Source of the DNA: Pseudomonas parakoreensis
GTDB lineage: Bacteria > Pseudomonadota > Gammaproteobacteria > Pseudomonadales > Pseudomonadaceae
Direction: 5' to 3'
NCBI RefSeq assembly: GCF_021602155.1
Contig: NZ_BQHY01000002.1
Span: 434,001 to 498,000 of the forward strand
Length of the DNA: 64,000 bases
Made by a program: the position numbers and the translations under genes
In this document: positions 35,201-45,375 of the stretch, one piece after another
How positions within the stretch are numbered: the stretch's first letter is position 1
Layout: each line of letters begins with the position of its first letter
Notes under the pieces: generated by a model
Seen by the model: only the letters and a program-made list of their open reading frames with translations
Databases searched by the model: none
What the model was told of the DNA's origin: nothing

Positions 35201-35565
35201 TTGGCGTCTCCGGTCTTGGCGTTTTTAAGCAGAAAATCCATGTACGGGCCGGACTCGGGAAACAGCGCTTTTTCGGTGCGGAACTGCTGCACCATCTGAT
35301 CGTCCTTGCCCATGCTCAGGTACAGCAGGCCCAGGTGCGCGTGATAGCCCGGCGGCACGGCCTTGCCGGTGGAACGGATCTTTTGCAGATCGCGCTCCAG
35401 CACTTCGGCCTGGGCTTCCTTCGGTTCTTCGCCTTTGAAGTATTCGTAGACCTGCGGTTGATAGTCTTCCCACTGGTACAGGGTTTTCGGGCTGCTGCAA
35501 CCGGCCAGCAAGGCGCTGGCGGCCAGCGTCAGGGCCAGCAGCGACCGCGACAAAGTCAGATTCAT
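35197..35565 (-). CDS. DUF4810 lipoprotein
   Basis: 122 aa. Signal with lipobox ALLAGCSSP, then KTLYQWEDYQPQVYEYFKGEEPKEAQAEVLERDLQKI and PPGYHAHLGLLYLSMGKDDQMVQQFRTEKALFPES, a TPR-like pair of helices typical of DUF4810. Middle gene of the lipoprotein triad; 29 bp after the CsgG-like gene and overlapping the DUF799 gene, so all three are co-transcribed. Confidence 0.88.
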   Translation of the reverse strand: MNLTLSRSLLALTLAASALLAGCSSPKTLYQWEDYQPQVYEYFKGEEPKEAQAEVLERDLQKIRSTGKAVPPGYHAHLGLLYLSMGKDDQMVQQFRTEKALFPESGPYMDFLLKNAKTGDAK

Positions 35566-35594
35566 GGGGTGTTGCTCCTTGCAATGAATAACGA

Positions 35595-36287
35595 TCAGTT
35601 AGCCGGTTTCCAGGCACCGGCGTTCATGCCATCGACCAGACGATTGATCGCCTCGCGCATGGCCAGATCAAGGACTTTGCCGTTGAGGGTGGAGTCGTAC
35701 GCGGCGGTACCGCCAAAACCGATGATTTCGCGGTTGGACAAGGCGTACTCGCCGGCGCCCTGCGTCGAATACACCACTTCGGAGGTGCTGATGTTGACGA
35801 TGTTCAGGTTGACCTTGGCGTAAGCGACCTGAGTCTTGCCCCGGCCGAGAATGCCGAACAGTTGGTGGTCGCCGGTTTCCTTGCGGCCGAACTCGGTGAC
35901 GTCACCGGTGACCACGTAATCGGCGCCCTTGAGGCGCTGGGCCTGGCCCTTGATCGCGGCTTCCTGCTGGATCTCGCCCATGTTGTCGCGGTCCAGTACC
36001 GAGAAACGGTTGGTCTGCTGCAGGTGAGTGATCAGGATGGTCTTGGCCTGGCCGCCGAGACGATCGACACCGTCGGAGAAGATCCCGCGCATGTAGCTGG
36101 AGCGGTTATCGAACTTGCCCACCGCCATCGGTACGCGAGCGCCGGTCCAGACTTGCGTGGCGCTCTCGACCTTGGCCACCGGCAGTGCGCGGGAGCTTTC
36201 GGTGGCGCAGCTGGCAAGGGAGCTGGCAAGGGTGCCGAGCACGGCAATCGCAACGCCTGAGACCAACATCCGGGAGATCATTCTCAC
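35595..36287 (-). CDS. CsgG/HfaB-family lipoprotein
   Basis: 230 aa from a GTG at 36287 (AAGGA seven bases upstream; an ATG two codons later at 36281 is the alternative). Lipobox around LASSLASC. The CsgG/HfaB domain shows KVESATQVWTGARVPMAVGKFDNRS, QQTNRFSVLDRDNMGEIQQEA and LKGADYVVTGDVTEFGRKET. CsgG makes an outer-membrane export channel in curli systems, but no curli genes are here; with DUF4810 and DUF799 it matches a conserved cell-envelope lipoprotein triad of unknown job. Confidence 0.87.
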   Translation of the reverse strand: MRMISRMLVSGVAIAVLGTLASSLASCATESSRALPVAKVESATQVWTGARVPMAVGKFDNRSSYMRGIFSDGVDRLGGQAKTILITHLQQTNRFSVLDRDNMGEIQQEAAIKGQAQRLKGADYVVTGDVTEFGRKETGDHQLFGILGRGKTQVAYAKVNLNIVNISTSEVVYSTQGAGEYALSNREIIGFGGTAAYDSTLNGKVLDLAMREAINRLVDGMNAGAWKPAN

Positions 36288-36437
36288 TGTGCATTCCTTC
36301 TGAAAAAACGGTGTGTCCCGGCACGGCAAAGCGGTGGGGAGCAGGAAAAGGGGCGGCATTATGACAAAGTGCCATCATTCGCGACAGATTTTTTTGACGC
36401 CAATGAATTGGCTGATCTGAACACCACAAATCCCCCC

Positions 36438-36524
36438 TGTAGGAGCTGCCGAAGGCTGCGATCTTTTGACTTGGCTTTTTAAAAACAAGATCAAAAGATC
36501 GCAGCCTGCGGCAGCTCCTACAGG
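36438..36524. repeat. REP pair (GTAGGAGCTGCC type), inverted
   Basis: Inverted copies GTAGGAGCTGCCGAAGGCTG and its GCCGCAGGC variant flank GATCTTTTGAC...GATCAAAAGATC. Located between the lipoprotein operon promoter side and the dnaE2 3' end. Confidence 0.85.
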
Positions 36525-36533
36525 GGATCGGTG

Positions 36534-39500
36534 TTAATGGAAGTCGCGGCTCTGTACGCGGATGCCGTCGAGCAGCGGACTCAGATCGCTCAGCCGCCCG
36601 GCGATCAGGTGCCGCACTTCGCCCTCACGCTCCCAGCGGCCGTCAACCTTGAGCAGTTGCGAGCCGACCAGCACCTGACGCTGACGCTCGGCCAGATCGC
36701 GCCAGACCACCACGTTGACGTTGCCGAATTCGTCTTCGAGGGTGACGAAGGTTACGCCGCTGGCGGTGCCCGGTCGCTGACGCCCGGTGACCAGCCCGGC
36801 GATGCTCACTGGCCGGCCGTGTTCCACGTCCAGCAACTCCTGTGAACTGCGGCAACGCCGGGCCTTGAGTTCGCCACGCAGCAACGCCAACGGATGCGGC
36901 CCCAGGGTGGTGCCAAGCGTCGCGTAATCGGCCTGCAAGTCCTCGCCGACACTCGGTTTGGGCAGCAGCACATCGGGCTCTTCCTGGCTCGGCAAGCCGG
37001 CAAACAGACCCAGCTGTTTCTGCACCCCGGCCACTTCCCAGCGCGCGCGATGCCGATGCCCGGCCATCCCGCGCAACGCCCCGGCATCGGCGAGCAACGC
37101 CTGGGCCCGACTGTCGAGCGCGGCCCGTTCGCCCAGGTCGGCGACATCGGCAAACGCTCCCCGCGCCCGCGCCGCCTCAATGCGCCGCGCATCGTCCTCG
37201 CGAAAGCCCTTGATCATCCGCAGGCCCATGCGGATCGCCGGTTGCGCGCCGCTGATCGGTTCCAGGCTGCAATCCCAGTCGCTGGCACGCACGTCCACCG
37301 GACGGATCTGCAATTGATGGCGGCGCGCGTCCTGAAGGATCTGATCCGGGCTGTAGAAACCCATCGGCCAGCTATTGATCAGCGCACAGGCGAAGGCTGC
37401 CGGTTCGTGGCACTTGAGCCAGCAACTGGCGTAGGTCAGCAAGGCGAAACTGGCAGCGTGGGATTCGGGAAACCCGTAACTGCCGAACCCCTTGATCTGC
37501 TCGAAGATCTGCGCGGCGAACTCCGGGCTGTAGCCGTTTTTCTTCATCCCGGCAGCCAGACGCTCCTTGTGCGGCTCCAGCCCGCCGTGGCGTTTCCACG
37601 CGGCCATCGAGCGACGTAACTGATCGGCCTCACCGGGGCTGTAGTCGGCGGCGACGATGGCGATCTGCATCACCTGTTCCTGAAACAGCGGCACGCCGAG
37701 GGTGCGCTTGAGCACCACTTCCAGTTCCGGTGAGGGATAGGTTTCCGGCTCTTCCTTGTTCCGGCGACGCAGGTACGGATGAACCATCCCGCCCTGAATC
37801 GGCCCCGGGCGGACGATGGCGACCTCAATCACCAGGTCGTAGAACTTCGTCGGCTTCAGGCGCGGCAGCATCGACATCTGCGCCCGCGATTCGATCTGGA
37901 ACACGCCGATGGTGTCGGCGCGGCTGATCATCTCGTAGGTCGGTTTGTCTTCTGCGGGAATCGTCGCCAGGCTCAGATCCAGATGCCGATGCCGACGCAG
38001 CAAGTCGAAGCAGCGACGGATCGCACTGAGCATGCCGAGGGCGAGGATATCGACCTTGAGCAGCCCGACCGCGTCGAGGTCGTCCTTGTCCCACTGAATG
38101 ATCGTGCGCTCGGCCATGGCCGCGTTTTCCACCGGCACCAGGGTGTCCAGTGGCTGTTCGGAAATCACGAAACCGCCGGGGTGCTGCGACAGGTGCCGGG
38201 GGAAGCCGATCAGTTGCCCGGTCAGGCTCAGCACCCGGCGCAGTACCGGGCTGTCGGGATCGAAGCCGCCTTCGAGCAAGCGTGCCAGCGGCGGTGTTTC
38301 ATCGCTCCAGTGACCGCAGCAATCGGCCAGCGCATTGATCTGATCCGGCGGCAAGCCCAAGGCCTTGGCTACATCGCGCACCGCACCGGCGGCGTGGTAA
38401 GTACTGACCACCGCCGTCAGCGCTGCCCGCTGGCGACCATATCGGCGAAACACGTATTGCAGGACTTCTTCGCGGCGTTCGTGCTCGAAATCCACATCAA
38501 TGTCCGGCGGCTCGTTGCGCTCCTTGGACATGAAGCGTTCGAACAGCAGCGTGGTGCGATCCGGGTCGATCTCGGTGATGCCCAAGGCAAAACACACTGC
38601 CGAGTTGGCCGCCGAGCCGCGGCCCTGACAGAGAATCCTTTGCCCGCGGGCAAAGCGCACCACGTCGTGCACGGTGAGGAAGTAGCTTTCGTAGCCGAGT
38701 TCGGCGATCAGTTTCAGCTCGTCATCAATTTGCTTGAGCACTTTGGCCTGTGGTCCTTGCGGCCAGCGCCAGGCAATGCCTTCTTCGGTCAGTTGCCGCA
38801 ACCAGGAACTACCGGTGTGTCCCTCTGGCACCAGCTCTCTCGGATACTCATAGCGCAACTCGCCAAGATCGAAGGTGCAGCGCCGCGCCAGTTGCACCGA
38901 GGCGTCGAGCAACGCTTGCGGATACAGCTCGCGCAACACCTCGAGGCTGCGCAGATGGCGCTCGCCGTTGGGATGCAGGCGCAACCCGGCCTCGGCCACC
39001 GGGACGTGATGGCGGATCGCGGTCATGGTGTCCTGCAGGGCGCGCCGGCCACGGGCGTGCATGTGCACATCACCGCTGGCCACGGCGGCAATCTGCAGCT
39101 GCTCGGCCAGACTCCGCAGCGCCGCCAGCCGGCGCTGATCGTCCTGACCGCGATGCAACTGCACCGCCAGATACAGGCGCGCGCCGAAAGTCTGTTTCAG
39201 CCAGCACCCCTCTTGCACGTCATCGACGCTGTCCGGCACCCACACGATAAACAATCCCGGCAGCGGCTCGCTGAAATCCTCGCGCAGCACCTGATACTGG
39301 CCCTTCTGCGTACGCCGCCGGGCCTGAGTGATCAAGCCGCACAAGGCCTGATAGCCCGCAAGATTTTCCACCAGTAGTAGCAGTTTCGGGCCGTTGTCGA
39401 TGCGTATTTCGCTGCCGATGATCAGCGGCAGCTCTACCGATTTCGCCGCTTGCCAGGCGCGGACGATCCCGGCCAGCGTGCACTCGTCGGTGATGGCCAG

Positions 39501-39611
39501 CGCCTGATAACCGTGTTTTTTCGCCCGCTGAAACAGCTCAAGGGCACTGGAGGCACCGCGCTGGAAACTGAAGTTCGACAGGCAATGCAGCTCGGCATAA
39601 CCATCGCTCAT
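36534..39611 (-). CDS. dnaE2: Error-prone DNA polymerase DnaE2 (ImuC)
   Basis: 1025 aa C-family polymerase from the ATG at 39611, which gives the usual start [30 protein letters not shown] domain follows, then the polymerase acidic motif [54 protein letters not shown] and [29 protein letters not shown] domain at the C-terminus ([27 protein letters not shown]). It does translesion synthesis as part of the ImuA-ImuB-DnaE2 mutasome under SOS control. Starts in a 4 bp overlap with imuB. Confidence 0.96.
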   Translation of the reverse strand: MSDGYAELHCLSNFSFQRGASSALELFQRAKKHGYQALAITDECTLAGIVRAWQAAKSVELPLIIGSEIRIDNGPKLLLLVENLAGYQALCGLITQARRRTQKGQYQVLREDFSEPLPGLFIVWVPDSVDDVQEGCWLKQTFGARLYLAVQLHRGQDDQRRLAALRSLAEQLQIAAVASGDVHMHARGRRALQDTMTAIRHHVPVAEAGLRLHPNGERHLRSLEVLRELYPQALLDASVQLARRCTFDLGELRYEYPRELVPEGHTGSSWLRQLTEEGIAWRWPQGPQAKVLKQIDDELKLIAELGYESYFLTVHDVVRFARGQRILCQGRGSAANSAVCFALGITEIDPDRTTLLFERFMSKERNEPPDIDVDFEHERREEVLQYVFRRYGRQRAALTAVVSTYHAAGAVRDVAKALGLPPDQINALADCCGHWSDETPPLARLLEGGFDPDSPVLRRVLSLTGQLIGFPRHLSQHPGGFVISEQPLDTLVPVENAAMAERTIIQWDKDDLDAVGLLKVDILALGMLSAIRRCFDLLRRHRHLDLSLATIPAEDKPTYEMISRADTIGVFQIESRAQMSMLPRLKPTKFYDLVIEVAIVRPGPIQGGMVHPYLRRRNKEEPETYPSPELEVVLKRTLGVPLFQEQVMQIAIVAADYSPGEADQLRRSMAAWKRHGGLEPHKERLAAGMKKNGYSPEFAAQIFEQIKGFGSYGFPESHAASFALLTYASCWLKCHEPAAFACALINSWPMGFYSPDQILQDARRHQLQIRPVDVRASDWDCSLEPISGAQPAIRMGLRMIKGFREDDARRIEAARARGAFADVADLGERAALDSRAQALLADAGALRGMAGHRHRARWEVAGVQKQLGLFAGLPSQEEPDVLLPKPSVGEDLQADYATLGTTLGPHPLALLRGELKARRCRSSQELLDVEHGRPVSIAGLVTGRQRPGTASGVTFVTLEDEFGNVNVVVWRDLAERQRQVLVGSQLLKVDGRWEREGEVRHLIAGRLSDLSPLLDGIRVQSRDFH

Positions 39612-41023
39612 GCAAACCAGCCCTGCAGCCACAACGGGCCGCCCTCGCCCACTGCCCGATAGGCCCAGCCCTGCTGACCGGCGCGGTTCTGGATCAGGTA
39701 GTAATCGCGGCGCACGTCGTCACCGTCCCACCAGCCGGATTCGATGCGCTCCGGCCCCATGAGGATTCGCGCCGAACCTTCGGGCACGCTTTGCGGTTCG
39801 CCGAGCAACCAGCCCGGACGCTGCACGCTCGGCAAATCGCTGCAACGCTGTTTGTCGACAGCGTTCTGCCACGCACATTCGGGGCGATGGTCGGCCTGAA
39901 AGCGCAAACCCTGCACCGCGTCATCGCCGAGCCGTGCGCGCAGGCGTTCGCGCAACTGTTCCCAGGGCAAGGTCTGTTGCGGACGGTCATCGAACAGTTC
40001 CTGAAACTGCGGCACAAAACTCGGCAGGTCTTCGGCACGCAGGCGAAAACCGCGCACCGGGGCCTCGACCTGGACTTGCTCCAGTCGCCCGCGGGCCAGT
40101 TCAAAGAGCATCGCCGGATCGCGCTCGGCGCTGAGCAGGCCGACCTTGATCAGCGTGTCCGGCAGCCCGGCGTGCTCCAGATGCAGGTCGAAACGCTGCA
40201 CGCCGCTGTCACGTCCGCAGAGGAACGCCGACAGGTCAGCGGTCAAGCGGCGTAACGGGAACAGCAGCGCCTGATGCGACTGCACATCGAAATTGAGTTC
40301 GATGCGCACATCGAAACGATCCGGCGGCAGGTAGAACGCCAAGGCCAGCGGCCGTGCACCGAACAGGGTGTCGAGATGCTTGAGCATCGACGCTTCGAAA
40401 CGCCGGGCCAGGGCCTGACGTGGCAGGCTCTGCAGCTGGCTCAGGTGGCGCAGGCCCATGCGCGTCAGCGCCGTGGCGACTTGCGGCTCCAGCCCGACGC
40501 GGTCGACGGGCAACTGCCCGAGGTGATGTTGCAGGGCTTCACCGTCCGGTACGACGAGACCGTCGTAGGCGTTGGCCAGCACCCGCGCCGCCACCGGATT
40601 CGGTGCCGCGACGATGCGATGGCGGAAACCCAGCTCGGTCAGTTCCTTGCGCAGCCGCGCTTCGAACTGCGTCCAGGAACCGAACAGGCCCAGACTGGAT
40701 TCGATCTCGAACACCACGGTACGCGGGTAATGCACGCTGACCTGCGCGCTGAAACGATAGGCCCACGCGGCGAGAAACTGCTGCCAGTGTTCGACCTCGG
40801 CCAAATCGTAGTCGGCGGTGGCAAAACCTTTGCTCAACGCTTGTGCGGCGGTCATCGACTGGCCGGCACGCAGCCCGAGCTGACGCGCCGCTGGATTGAC
40901 CGCTTGCAGCACCCGGCGCTGGGCCGGGCCACTGAGCAGCACCAACGGCTCATCGGGATCGGCACGCTGACGCAACACCGCGTCGAGGGCCAATTGCGGG
41001 AACAGAATACACACCCAGCGCAT
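39608..41023 (-). CDS. imuB: ImuB, Y-family polymerase-like mutasome subunit
   Basis: 471 aa from the ATG at 41023 (the longer frame reads into imuA). Y-family polymerase-like protein: [70 protein letters not shown]. The catalytic acidic residues of active Y-family enzymes are not evident, as expected for ImuB, which acts as a hub binding the sliding clamp, ImuA and DnaE2. A candidate beta-clamp motif was not assigned. Overlaps dnaE2 by 4 bp. Confidence 0.94.
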   Translation of the reverse strand: MRWVCILFPQLALDAVLRQRADPDEPLVLLSGPAQRRVLQAVNPAARQLGLRAGQSMTAAQALSKGFATADYDLAEVEHWQQFLAAWAYRFSAQVSVHYPRTVVFEIESSLGLFGSWTQFEARLRKELTELGFRHRIVAAPNPVAARVLANAYDGLVVPDGEALQHHLGQLPVDRVGLEPQVATALTRMGLRHLSQLQSLPRQALARRFEASMLKHLDTLFGARPLALAFYLPPDRFDVRIELNFDVQSHQALLFPLRRLTADLSAFLCGRDSGVQRFDLHLEHAGLPDTLIKVGLLSAERDPAMLFELARGRLEQVQVEAPVRGFRLRAEDLPSFVPQFQELFDDRPQQTLPWEQLRERLRARLGDDAVQGLRFQADHRPECAWQNAVDKQRCSDLPSVQRPGWLLGEPQSVPEGSARILMGPERIESGWWDGDDVRRDYYLIQNRAGQQGWAYRAVGEGGPLWLQGWFA

Positions 41024-41030
41024 GACGACC

Positions 41031-41648
41031 TCAGTGCCCCACGGCAAACGCAATCGGCGCCGTGCGCGCCAGTCCGCCCCGGCATTTGAGCACGCGCAAC
41101 TGGGCCGGTCTGGCATCGATGGCAATCCGTAGCGCGGCCGGCGACGGGTTGATTGCCTCGCTCAGCGGGCGCCAGGCAAACGCCAGGGTCTGGCCGGTTT
41201 CCGCCGCCACCTGCAAGCGCCGCAACGCGCGGTCATCGGCCTTGTGCGGCCAGCACAGCACCGCGCCGCAACTGCCCGAACGCAGGCATTGTTCCGCCGC
41301 CCACAAGGCATCGCGTTCGCTGGCCTGGATTACCGACAACTGACGCAGATCGACCCCGGCGTTCGCCCACGCCTGCGGGTACGGTACGAACGGTGGCGCC
41401 ACCAGCACGATGCGCTCGCCCGCCGCCGACAGCCGCGCCAGCGTCGGCCACACCAGTTGCAGCTCGCCAACCCCGGGCCCGGCCAGGAGGATTTCGCTCA
41501 GCGCCGCTTCCGGCCAGCCGCCGCTGGGCAACGCCGCATCGAGCGCGGCATGCCCGGTGGGTTGCGGGCTGGCCGCCGGCGGCGCAGGCCGGCCCTTCCA
41601 GACCTGGCCGCCATTGAACAGCGTATCGAGTGCAACGACGGCGCCCAT
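41031..41648 (-). CDS. imuA: ImuA, RecA-like mutasome subunit
   Basis: 205 aa. RecA/SulA-like protein of the cassette: HAALDAALPSGGWPEAALSEILLAGPGVGELQLVWPTLARLS (RecA-type core without a canonical Walker A), PPFVPYPQAWANAGVDLRQLSVIQA. It associates with ImuB in SOS mutagenesis. It overlaps lexA2 by one base and ends 7 bp before imuB. Confidence 0.92.
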   Translation of the reverse strand: MGAVVALDTLFNGGQVWKGRPAPPAASPQPTGHAALDAALPSGGWPEAALSEILLAGPGVGELQLVWPTLARLSAAGERIVLVAPPFVPYPQAWANAGVDLRQLSVIQASERDALWAAEQCLRSGSCGAVLCWPHKADDRALRRLQVAAETGQTLAFAWRPLSEAINPSPAALRIAIDARPAQLRVLKCRGGLARTAPIAFAVGH

Positions 41649-42265
41649 CAGCCTTGCCTCACCAGACCGCAGAACACCCCTTCGATGGCCAGGTCCTGAT
41701 CGTCGCGCACGACAATCGGCTGGTACGCCGGGTTGCGCGGTAGCAGCCGCACTGTAGTGCCGACACGTTCGAAGCGTTTGATCGTCACCTCACCGTCGAG
41801 TCGCGCCACCACGATCTGGCCGTTGAGCGCCTCGGGATTGCGCTTCACTCCCACCAGATCACCGTCGAGAATGCCGTCCTCGATCATCGAGTCGCCCTGC
41901 ACCCGCAACATGTAGTCGGGCGCACGGGAGAACAGCGCGGGATCAAGCATCAAGCGGTTATGGATGTCGGCATCGGCACCGATCGGTGCGCCGGCAGCGA
42001 CCCGGCCGAGCACCGGAATATCCAGCAGCTCCGGGCGCGGCGCTTGCCCAAGCAGGCGAATGCCCCGGGCCTGGTGCGGGTTGACCTCGATAAACCCGGC
42101 TTCGGTGAGCGCCAGCACATGCTTGCGCGCCACGCTGCGCGAGGCAAAACCAAAAGCCTCGCTGATTTCAGCGAGGCTTGGGGACTGACCGTGTTCGGCG
42201 ATGCGTTCGCGGATAAAGGTCAGGATGGCGGTACGGCGAGGAGTAAGATTGATCATGGAGTACAT
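41648..42265 (-). CDS. lexA2: LexA2 SOS repressor
   Basis: 205 aa. Winged-helix DNA-binding domain (LTPRRTAILTFIRERIAEHGQSPSLAEISEAFGFASRSVARKH), self-cleavage site Ala91-Gly92 in GRVAAGAPIG and the Ser126/Lys163 dyad (VQGDSMIEDG; DGEVTIKRFE). GGAG lies five bases before the ATG at 42265, which favours this start over the ATG three codons later. It represses its own operon (imuA-imuB-dnaE2) until RecA-stimulated cleavage. The operator covers its start codon. Confidence 0.94.
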   Translation of the reverse strand: MYSMINLTPRRTAILTFIRERIAEHGQSPSLAEISEAFGFASRSVARKHVLALTEAGFIEVNPHQARGIRLLGQAPRPELLDIPVLGRVAAGAPIGADADIHNRLMLDPALFSRAPDYMLRVQGDSMIEDGILDGDLVGVKRNPEALNGQIVVARLDGEVTIKRFERVGTTVRLLPRNPAYQPIVVRDDQDLAIEGVFCGLVRQG

Positions 42266-42273
42266 TTGTACTC
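42258..42273. promoter_or_regulatory. LexA2-type operator overlapping the lexA2 start
   Basis: Perfect palindrome GAGTACATTTGTACTC, of the AGTAC-N4-GTACT form reported for Pseudomonas LexA2 rather than the CTG-N10-CAG box of LexA1. It includes the Shine-Dalgarno bases and the ATG at 42265. Confidence 0.75.
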
Positions 42274-42329
42274 CTGTGGGATTTTACTGACAAGCACCGC
42301 CAGTCGGCCTGGATTGATCATTCACAAAA

Positions 42330-42462
42330 ATCAAAAGATCGCAGCCTCGTTTCACTCGGCAGCGCCTACAAAGAAGACGACTCGGGAACCTGTAGGAGCT
42401 GCCGAAGGCTGCGATCTTTTGATCTTTTTTAAAAATCGCAGCCTGCGGCAGCTCCTACAGGG
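42330..42462. repeat. REP cluster: one partial element plus an inverted pair
   Basis: A degenerate element (GATCGCAGCCTCGTTTCACT) at about 42336-42370 is followed by GTAGGAGCTGCCGAAGGCTG and an inverted copy ending at about 42461. It occupies the space between lexA2 and the convergent-side LysR gene 3' end. Confidence 0.82.
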
Positions 42463-42472
42463 GAACGGGGCT

Positions 42473-43390
42473 TCAGTTGAGGCCGCGTTCGGCGAGGAAG
42501 GCGGCAATGTAATCGATGAACGCCACGACCTTGGCCGTGGCCCGCCGATGGCTCGGGTACACCGCGAGAATGTGCGGGCCGAAGCTGTCCGGGTCGATTT
42601 CGTAGTCAGCCATGACCCGTACCAGACGCCCGTCGGCGATGTACGGCGCGGCGCTCCACAGCGGTGTGTGCAGCAAGCCGCGTCCGGCCAGGGCGCTGGC
42701 CAGCAGCAGGTCGTAATTGTCACTGCGCAACCGCGGCGCCGTCGGCTGTGACAGGCTCAGACGCTGGCCGTCGCGCTCGGCCCACCAGAACTCGCGACTG
42801 AGCAACGGGTGCTGATACAACAGCCATTCATGCTGCTCAAGGGTTTGCGGATTCACCGGCAAGCCCTTGCGCGCCAGATACTCCGGGCTGCCGCACAAGG
42901 CCAGACGATTGCTGCCGACCACCCGCGCAATCAGCCCCGGCAAGTCGTCATGGCCCTCGCGCAAGGCCAGGTCATAGCCGCTTTCCAGCAGATTGACAAA
43001 CGCGTCGCACAGATCCACTTGCAGGCTGATCTGCGGGTATTGCTGCAAGAAACCGTCGCACACCTGATCAAGAAACGCCCGCCCATAAGCCAGTGGCGCG
43101 GTGATTTTCAGATTGCCGCGCAGACCGTGCTGCAATTGCTCGATCTCTTCGCCGGCCTCCTCCAGCCGCTGCAACACCAGCCGTGCGGTTTCCAGGTAGA
43201 CCCGGCCGATTTCGGTCAGCAGGATCCGCCGCGTGCTGCGCTCGAACAGTCGCGCACCGAGTTCCGCCTCCAGGTGATTGACCGCTTTGGTCAGGGCCGA
43301 CGGGGTCTTGCCCAGTTGCTCGGCCGCGCGACTGAAACTGCCGAGTTGCGCGGTGACCACGAACATTTTCAGTGCACCCAACTTGTCCAT
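42473..43390 (-). CDS. LysR-type transcriptional regulator
   Basis: 305 aa. Helix-turn-helix MFVVTAQLGSFSRAAEQLGKTPSALTKAVNHLE, then ARLFERSTRRILLTEIG and an effector domain with LKITAPLAYGRAFLDQVCDGFLQQYPQISLQVDLCD, typical of the large CrgA-like/aaeR-like LysR group. It is divergent from the amidohydrolase gene at 43494 (103 bp apart) and probably regulates it. Confidence 0.88.
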   Translation of the reverse strand: MDKLGALKMFVVTAQLGSFSRAAEQLGKTPSALTKAVNHLEAELGARLFERSTRRILLTEIGRVYLETARLVLQRLEEAGEEIEQLQHGLRGNLKITAPLAYGRAFLDQVCDGFLQQYPQISLQVDLCDAFVNLLESGYDLALREGHDDLPGLIARVVGSNRLALCGSPEYLARKGLPVNPQTLEQHEWLLYQHPLLSREFWWAERDGQRLSLSQPTAPRLRSDNYDLLLASALAGRGLLHTPLWSAAPYIADGRLVRVMADYEIDPDSFGPHILAVYPSHRRATAKVVAFIDYIAAFLAERGLN

Positions 43391-43493
43391 GTTTTTTCCA
43401 TTCAGGCAAAAACGTTTTTCGTGAGGAAGGCGTTCTGTTGGCCAGTGTCAGCCACTAATCTGGCCATCAGACGCAATAACAAGGAAATCTTCA

Positions 43494-45236
43494 ATGAAAA
43501 GATTCATCCCGAGCCTGCTGGTGAGCGCTATAAGTTTTGCCTCGATGGAAGCCATGGCCGCCACCGATCTGGTGCTGGTCAACGGCAAGATTTTCACCGC
43601 CGACCGTGCACAGCCAAAGGTTCAGGCGCTGGCCGTGGAGAACGGCAAGGTGCTGAAAGTCGGCACCAATGCGCAGATCAAAGCGCTGATCGAACCCGGG
43701 ACGCAGGTGATCGACCTCGGCGGCAAAACCCTGATGCCAGGCTTGATCGACAGCCATTCCCACGCAATTTTCGGCGGCCTGGAAATGGTCTCGGCCAACA
43801 TGGAGGACGAAGTCGTCACCCTCGAGGAATTGCAAAAACGCCTGCGCGCCTGGCGTGACGATGGCAAGGCCAGGCACGGCGACGTGCTGAGCATTGCCGG
43901 CATGAGTTCAGCGTACTGGGCGCAGGCCGAAGCGCTGGGCAAGACCTTCAACCAGGGCGAATGGGCCGACGTACCGGTGGTGTTCACCGGCAGTGACCAC
44001 CACACCGCGTGGGCCAACAACGTGATGCTCAAGCGCGCCGGCATCGACGCGGCGTTGCTCAAAACCCTGCCCGCTGCGGAAAAAGACACGATCGGCACAC
44101 TGGCGAACGGTGAACCCAACGGTTTTCTGGTCGATGCTGGCTGGGACCGGGTCGCAGCCAAAATGCCGGTGCCGAGCCCGGCCGATATGCTCAGCGCAGC
44201 CAAATCCGCCGTGCGCTTCAACAACAGCCTCGGCATCACCGCGTGGATGGACCCCGCCGCCAACGCCGCCCCGGGCGAGGCCGTGTTCGCGCTCAAACCC
44301 ACCGAGAAAACCGTCGGCGTGCTGCCGGCCTACAAAGCGCTGTCGGCAAGCGGCGACATGAGCGTGCACGTCGCAGCGTTGCTGGTCGCCAACCCGAAAA
44401 GCCTGCCGGCCGACCTCGACACGCTGGATAAAGTGCGCCAACAGTTTCAGGGCATCCCCAACCTGACCCTGCCCGGGGTCAAGATCTTCGCTGACGGCGT
44501 GATCGAGTACCCGGCGCAGAGCGCGGCGATGATCGATCCGTACCGCAATTCGCACAAACAGGGCGAGCTGCTGATCGATCCAGCGCATTTCGGCGAACTG
44601 GTCAGCGCCATCGATCAACGCGGCTGGCTGGTGCACATTCACGCCATTGGCGACCGCGCGGTGCGTGAGTCGCTGAACGGCATCGAACGCGCGCGCAAGG
44701 ATCGGCAGAGCGGCATCACGCACTCGATCACCCACTTGCAGATGGTCAACCCAAAAGAGTTCGCCCGCTTCAAGCCGCTGAACGTGATCGCTTCAATGCA
44801 ACTGCTGTGGGCCAGCGCCGACGACTACACCACCGATATGATCAAGCTTTACGTCAGCGCACTCGCCTTCCGCTATCAATACCCGGCGCATTCGCTGCTG
44901 AAACAGGGTGCGACGATTGCCGGCGCCAGCGACTGGCCGGTGTCCTCACCCAATCCGTTCAATGCCATGGCTCAGGCCATCACCCGCGTCGGGCCGATGG
45001 GCGTGCTGAATGCCGACGAGCGTCTGGATCGCGAAACCATGTTTTACGCCTATACCGCCAACGCGGCGCGGACCATAGGCCTGGACAAACAGATCGGCTC
45101 ACTGACGCCCGGCAAACAGGCCGATTTCATCGTGGTCGATCGCGACGTGTTCAGCGTCGACGAAAAGGCCCTGCATGACACCCGGGTGCTGCAGACCTGG
45201 TTCGCTGGCCGTCAGGTCTACACCGCCACCCCATAA
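43494..45236 (+). CDS. Exported YtcJ-like metal-dependent amidohydrolase
   Basis: 580 aa. Signal peptide (IPSLLVSAISFASMEAMA), then an amidohydrolase-3 (YtcJ/AtzF-like TIM-barrel) domain: LVLVNGKIFTADRAQPKVQALAVENGKV, metal-ligand region GKTLMPGLIDSHSHAIFGG, HIHAIGDRAV, GASDWPVSSPNPFNAM and GSLTPGKQADFIVVD. Acts in the periplasm on an N-acyl or carbamate-type substrate that cannot be named from sequence. The adjacent LysR gene and the following porin gene may belong to the same function. Confidence 0.88.
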   Translation: MKRFIPSLLVSAISFASMEAMAATDLVLVNGKIFTADRAQPKVQALAVENGKVLKVGTNAQIKALIEPGTQVIDLGGKTLMPGLIDSHSHAIFGGLEMVSANMEDEVVTLEELQKRLRAWRDDGKARHGDVLSIAGMSSAYWAQAEALGKTFNQGEWADVPVVFTGSDHHTAWANNVMLKRAGIDAALLKTLPAAEKDTIGTLANGEPNGFLVDAGWDRVAAKMPVPSPADMLSAAKSAVRFNNSLGITAWMDPAANAAPGEAVFALKPTEKTVGVLPAYKALSASGDMSVHVAALLVANPKSLPADLDTLDKVRQQFQGIPNLTLPGVKIFADGVIEYPAQSAAMIDPYRNSHKQGELLIDPAHFGELVSAIDQRGWLVHIHAIGDRAVRESLNGIERARKDRQSGITHSITHLQMVNPKEFARFKPLNVIASMQLLWASADDYTTDMIKLYVSALAFRYQYPAHSLLKQGATIAGASDWPVSSPNPFNAMAQAITRVGPMGVLNADERLDRETMFYAYTANAARTIGLDKQIGSLTPGKQADFIVVDRDVFSVDEKALHDTRVLQTWFAGRQVYTATP

Positions 45237-45249
45237 CAACTCGTTCCCC

Positions 45250-45332
45250 GTGTAGGAGCTGCCGAAGGCTGCGATCTTTTGATTTTTCAAGATCAAGATC
45301 AAAAGATCGCAGCCTTCGGCAGCTCCTACAGG
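45250..45332. repeat. REP pair (GTAGGAGCTGCC type), inverted
   Basis: Nearly perfect inverted copies (GTAGGAGCTGCCGAAGGCTG...GATCTTTTGAT and complement) with only about 15 bp between them, able to form one long hairpin after the amidohydrolase gene. Confidence 0.88.
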
Positions 45333-45375
45333 TTTCCCTTTCTGCCCAAAAATAATCACAACACCGGGACTTCAC

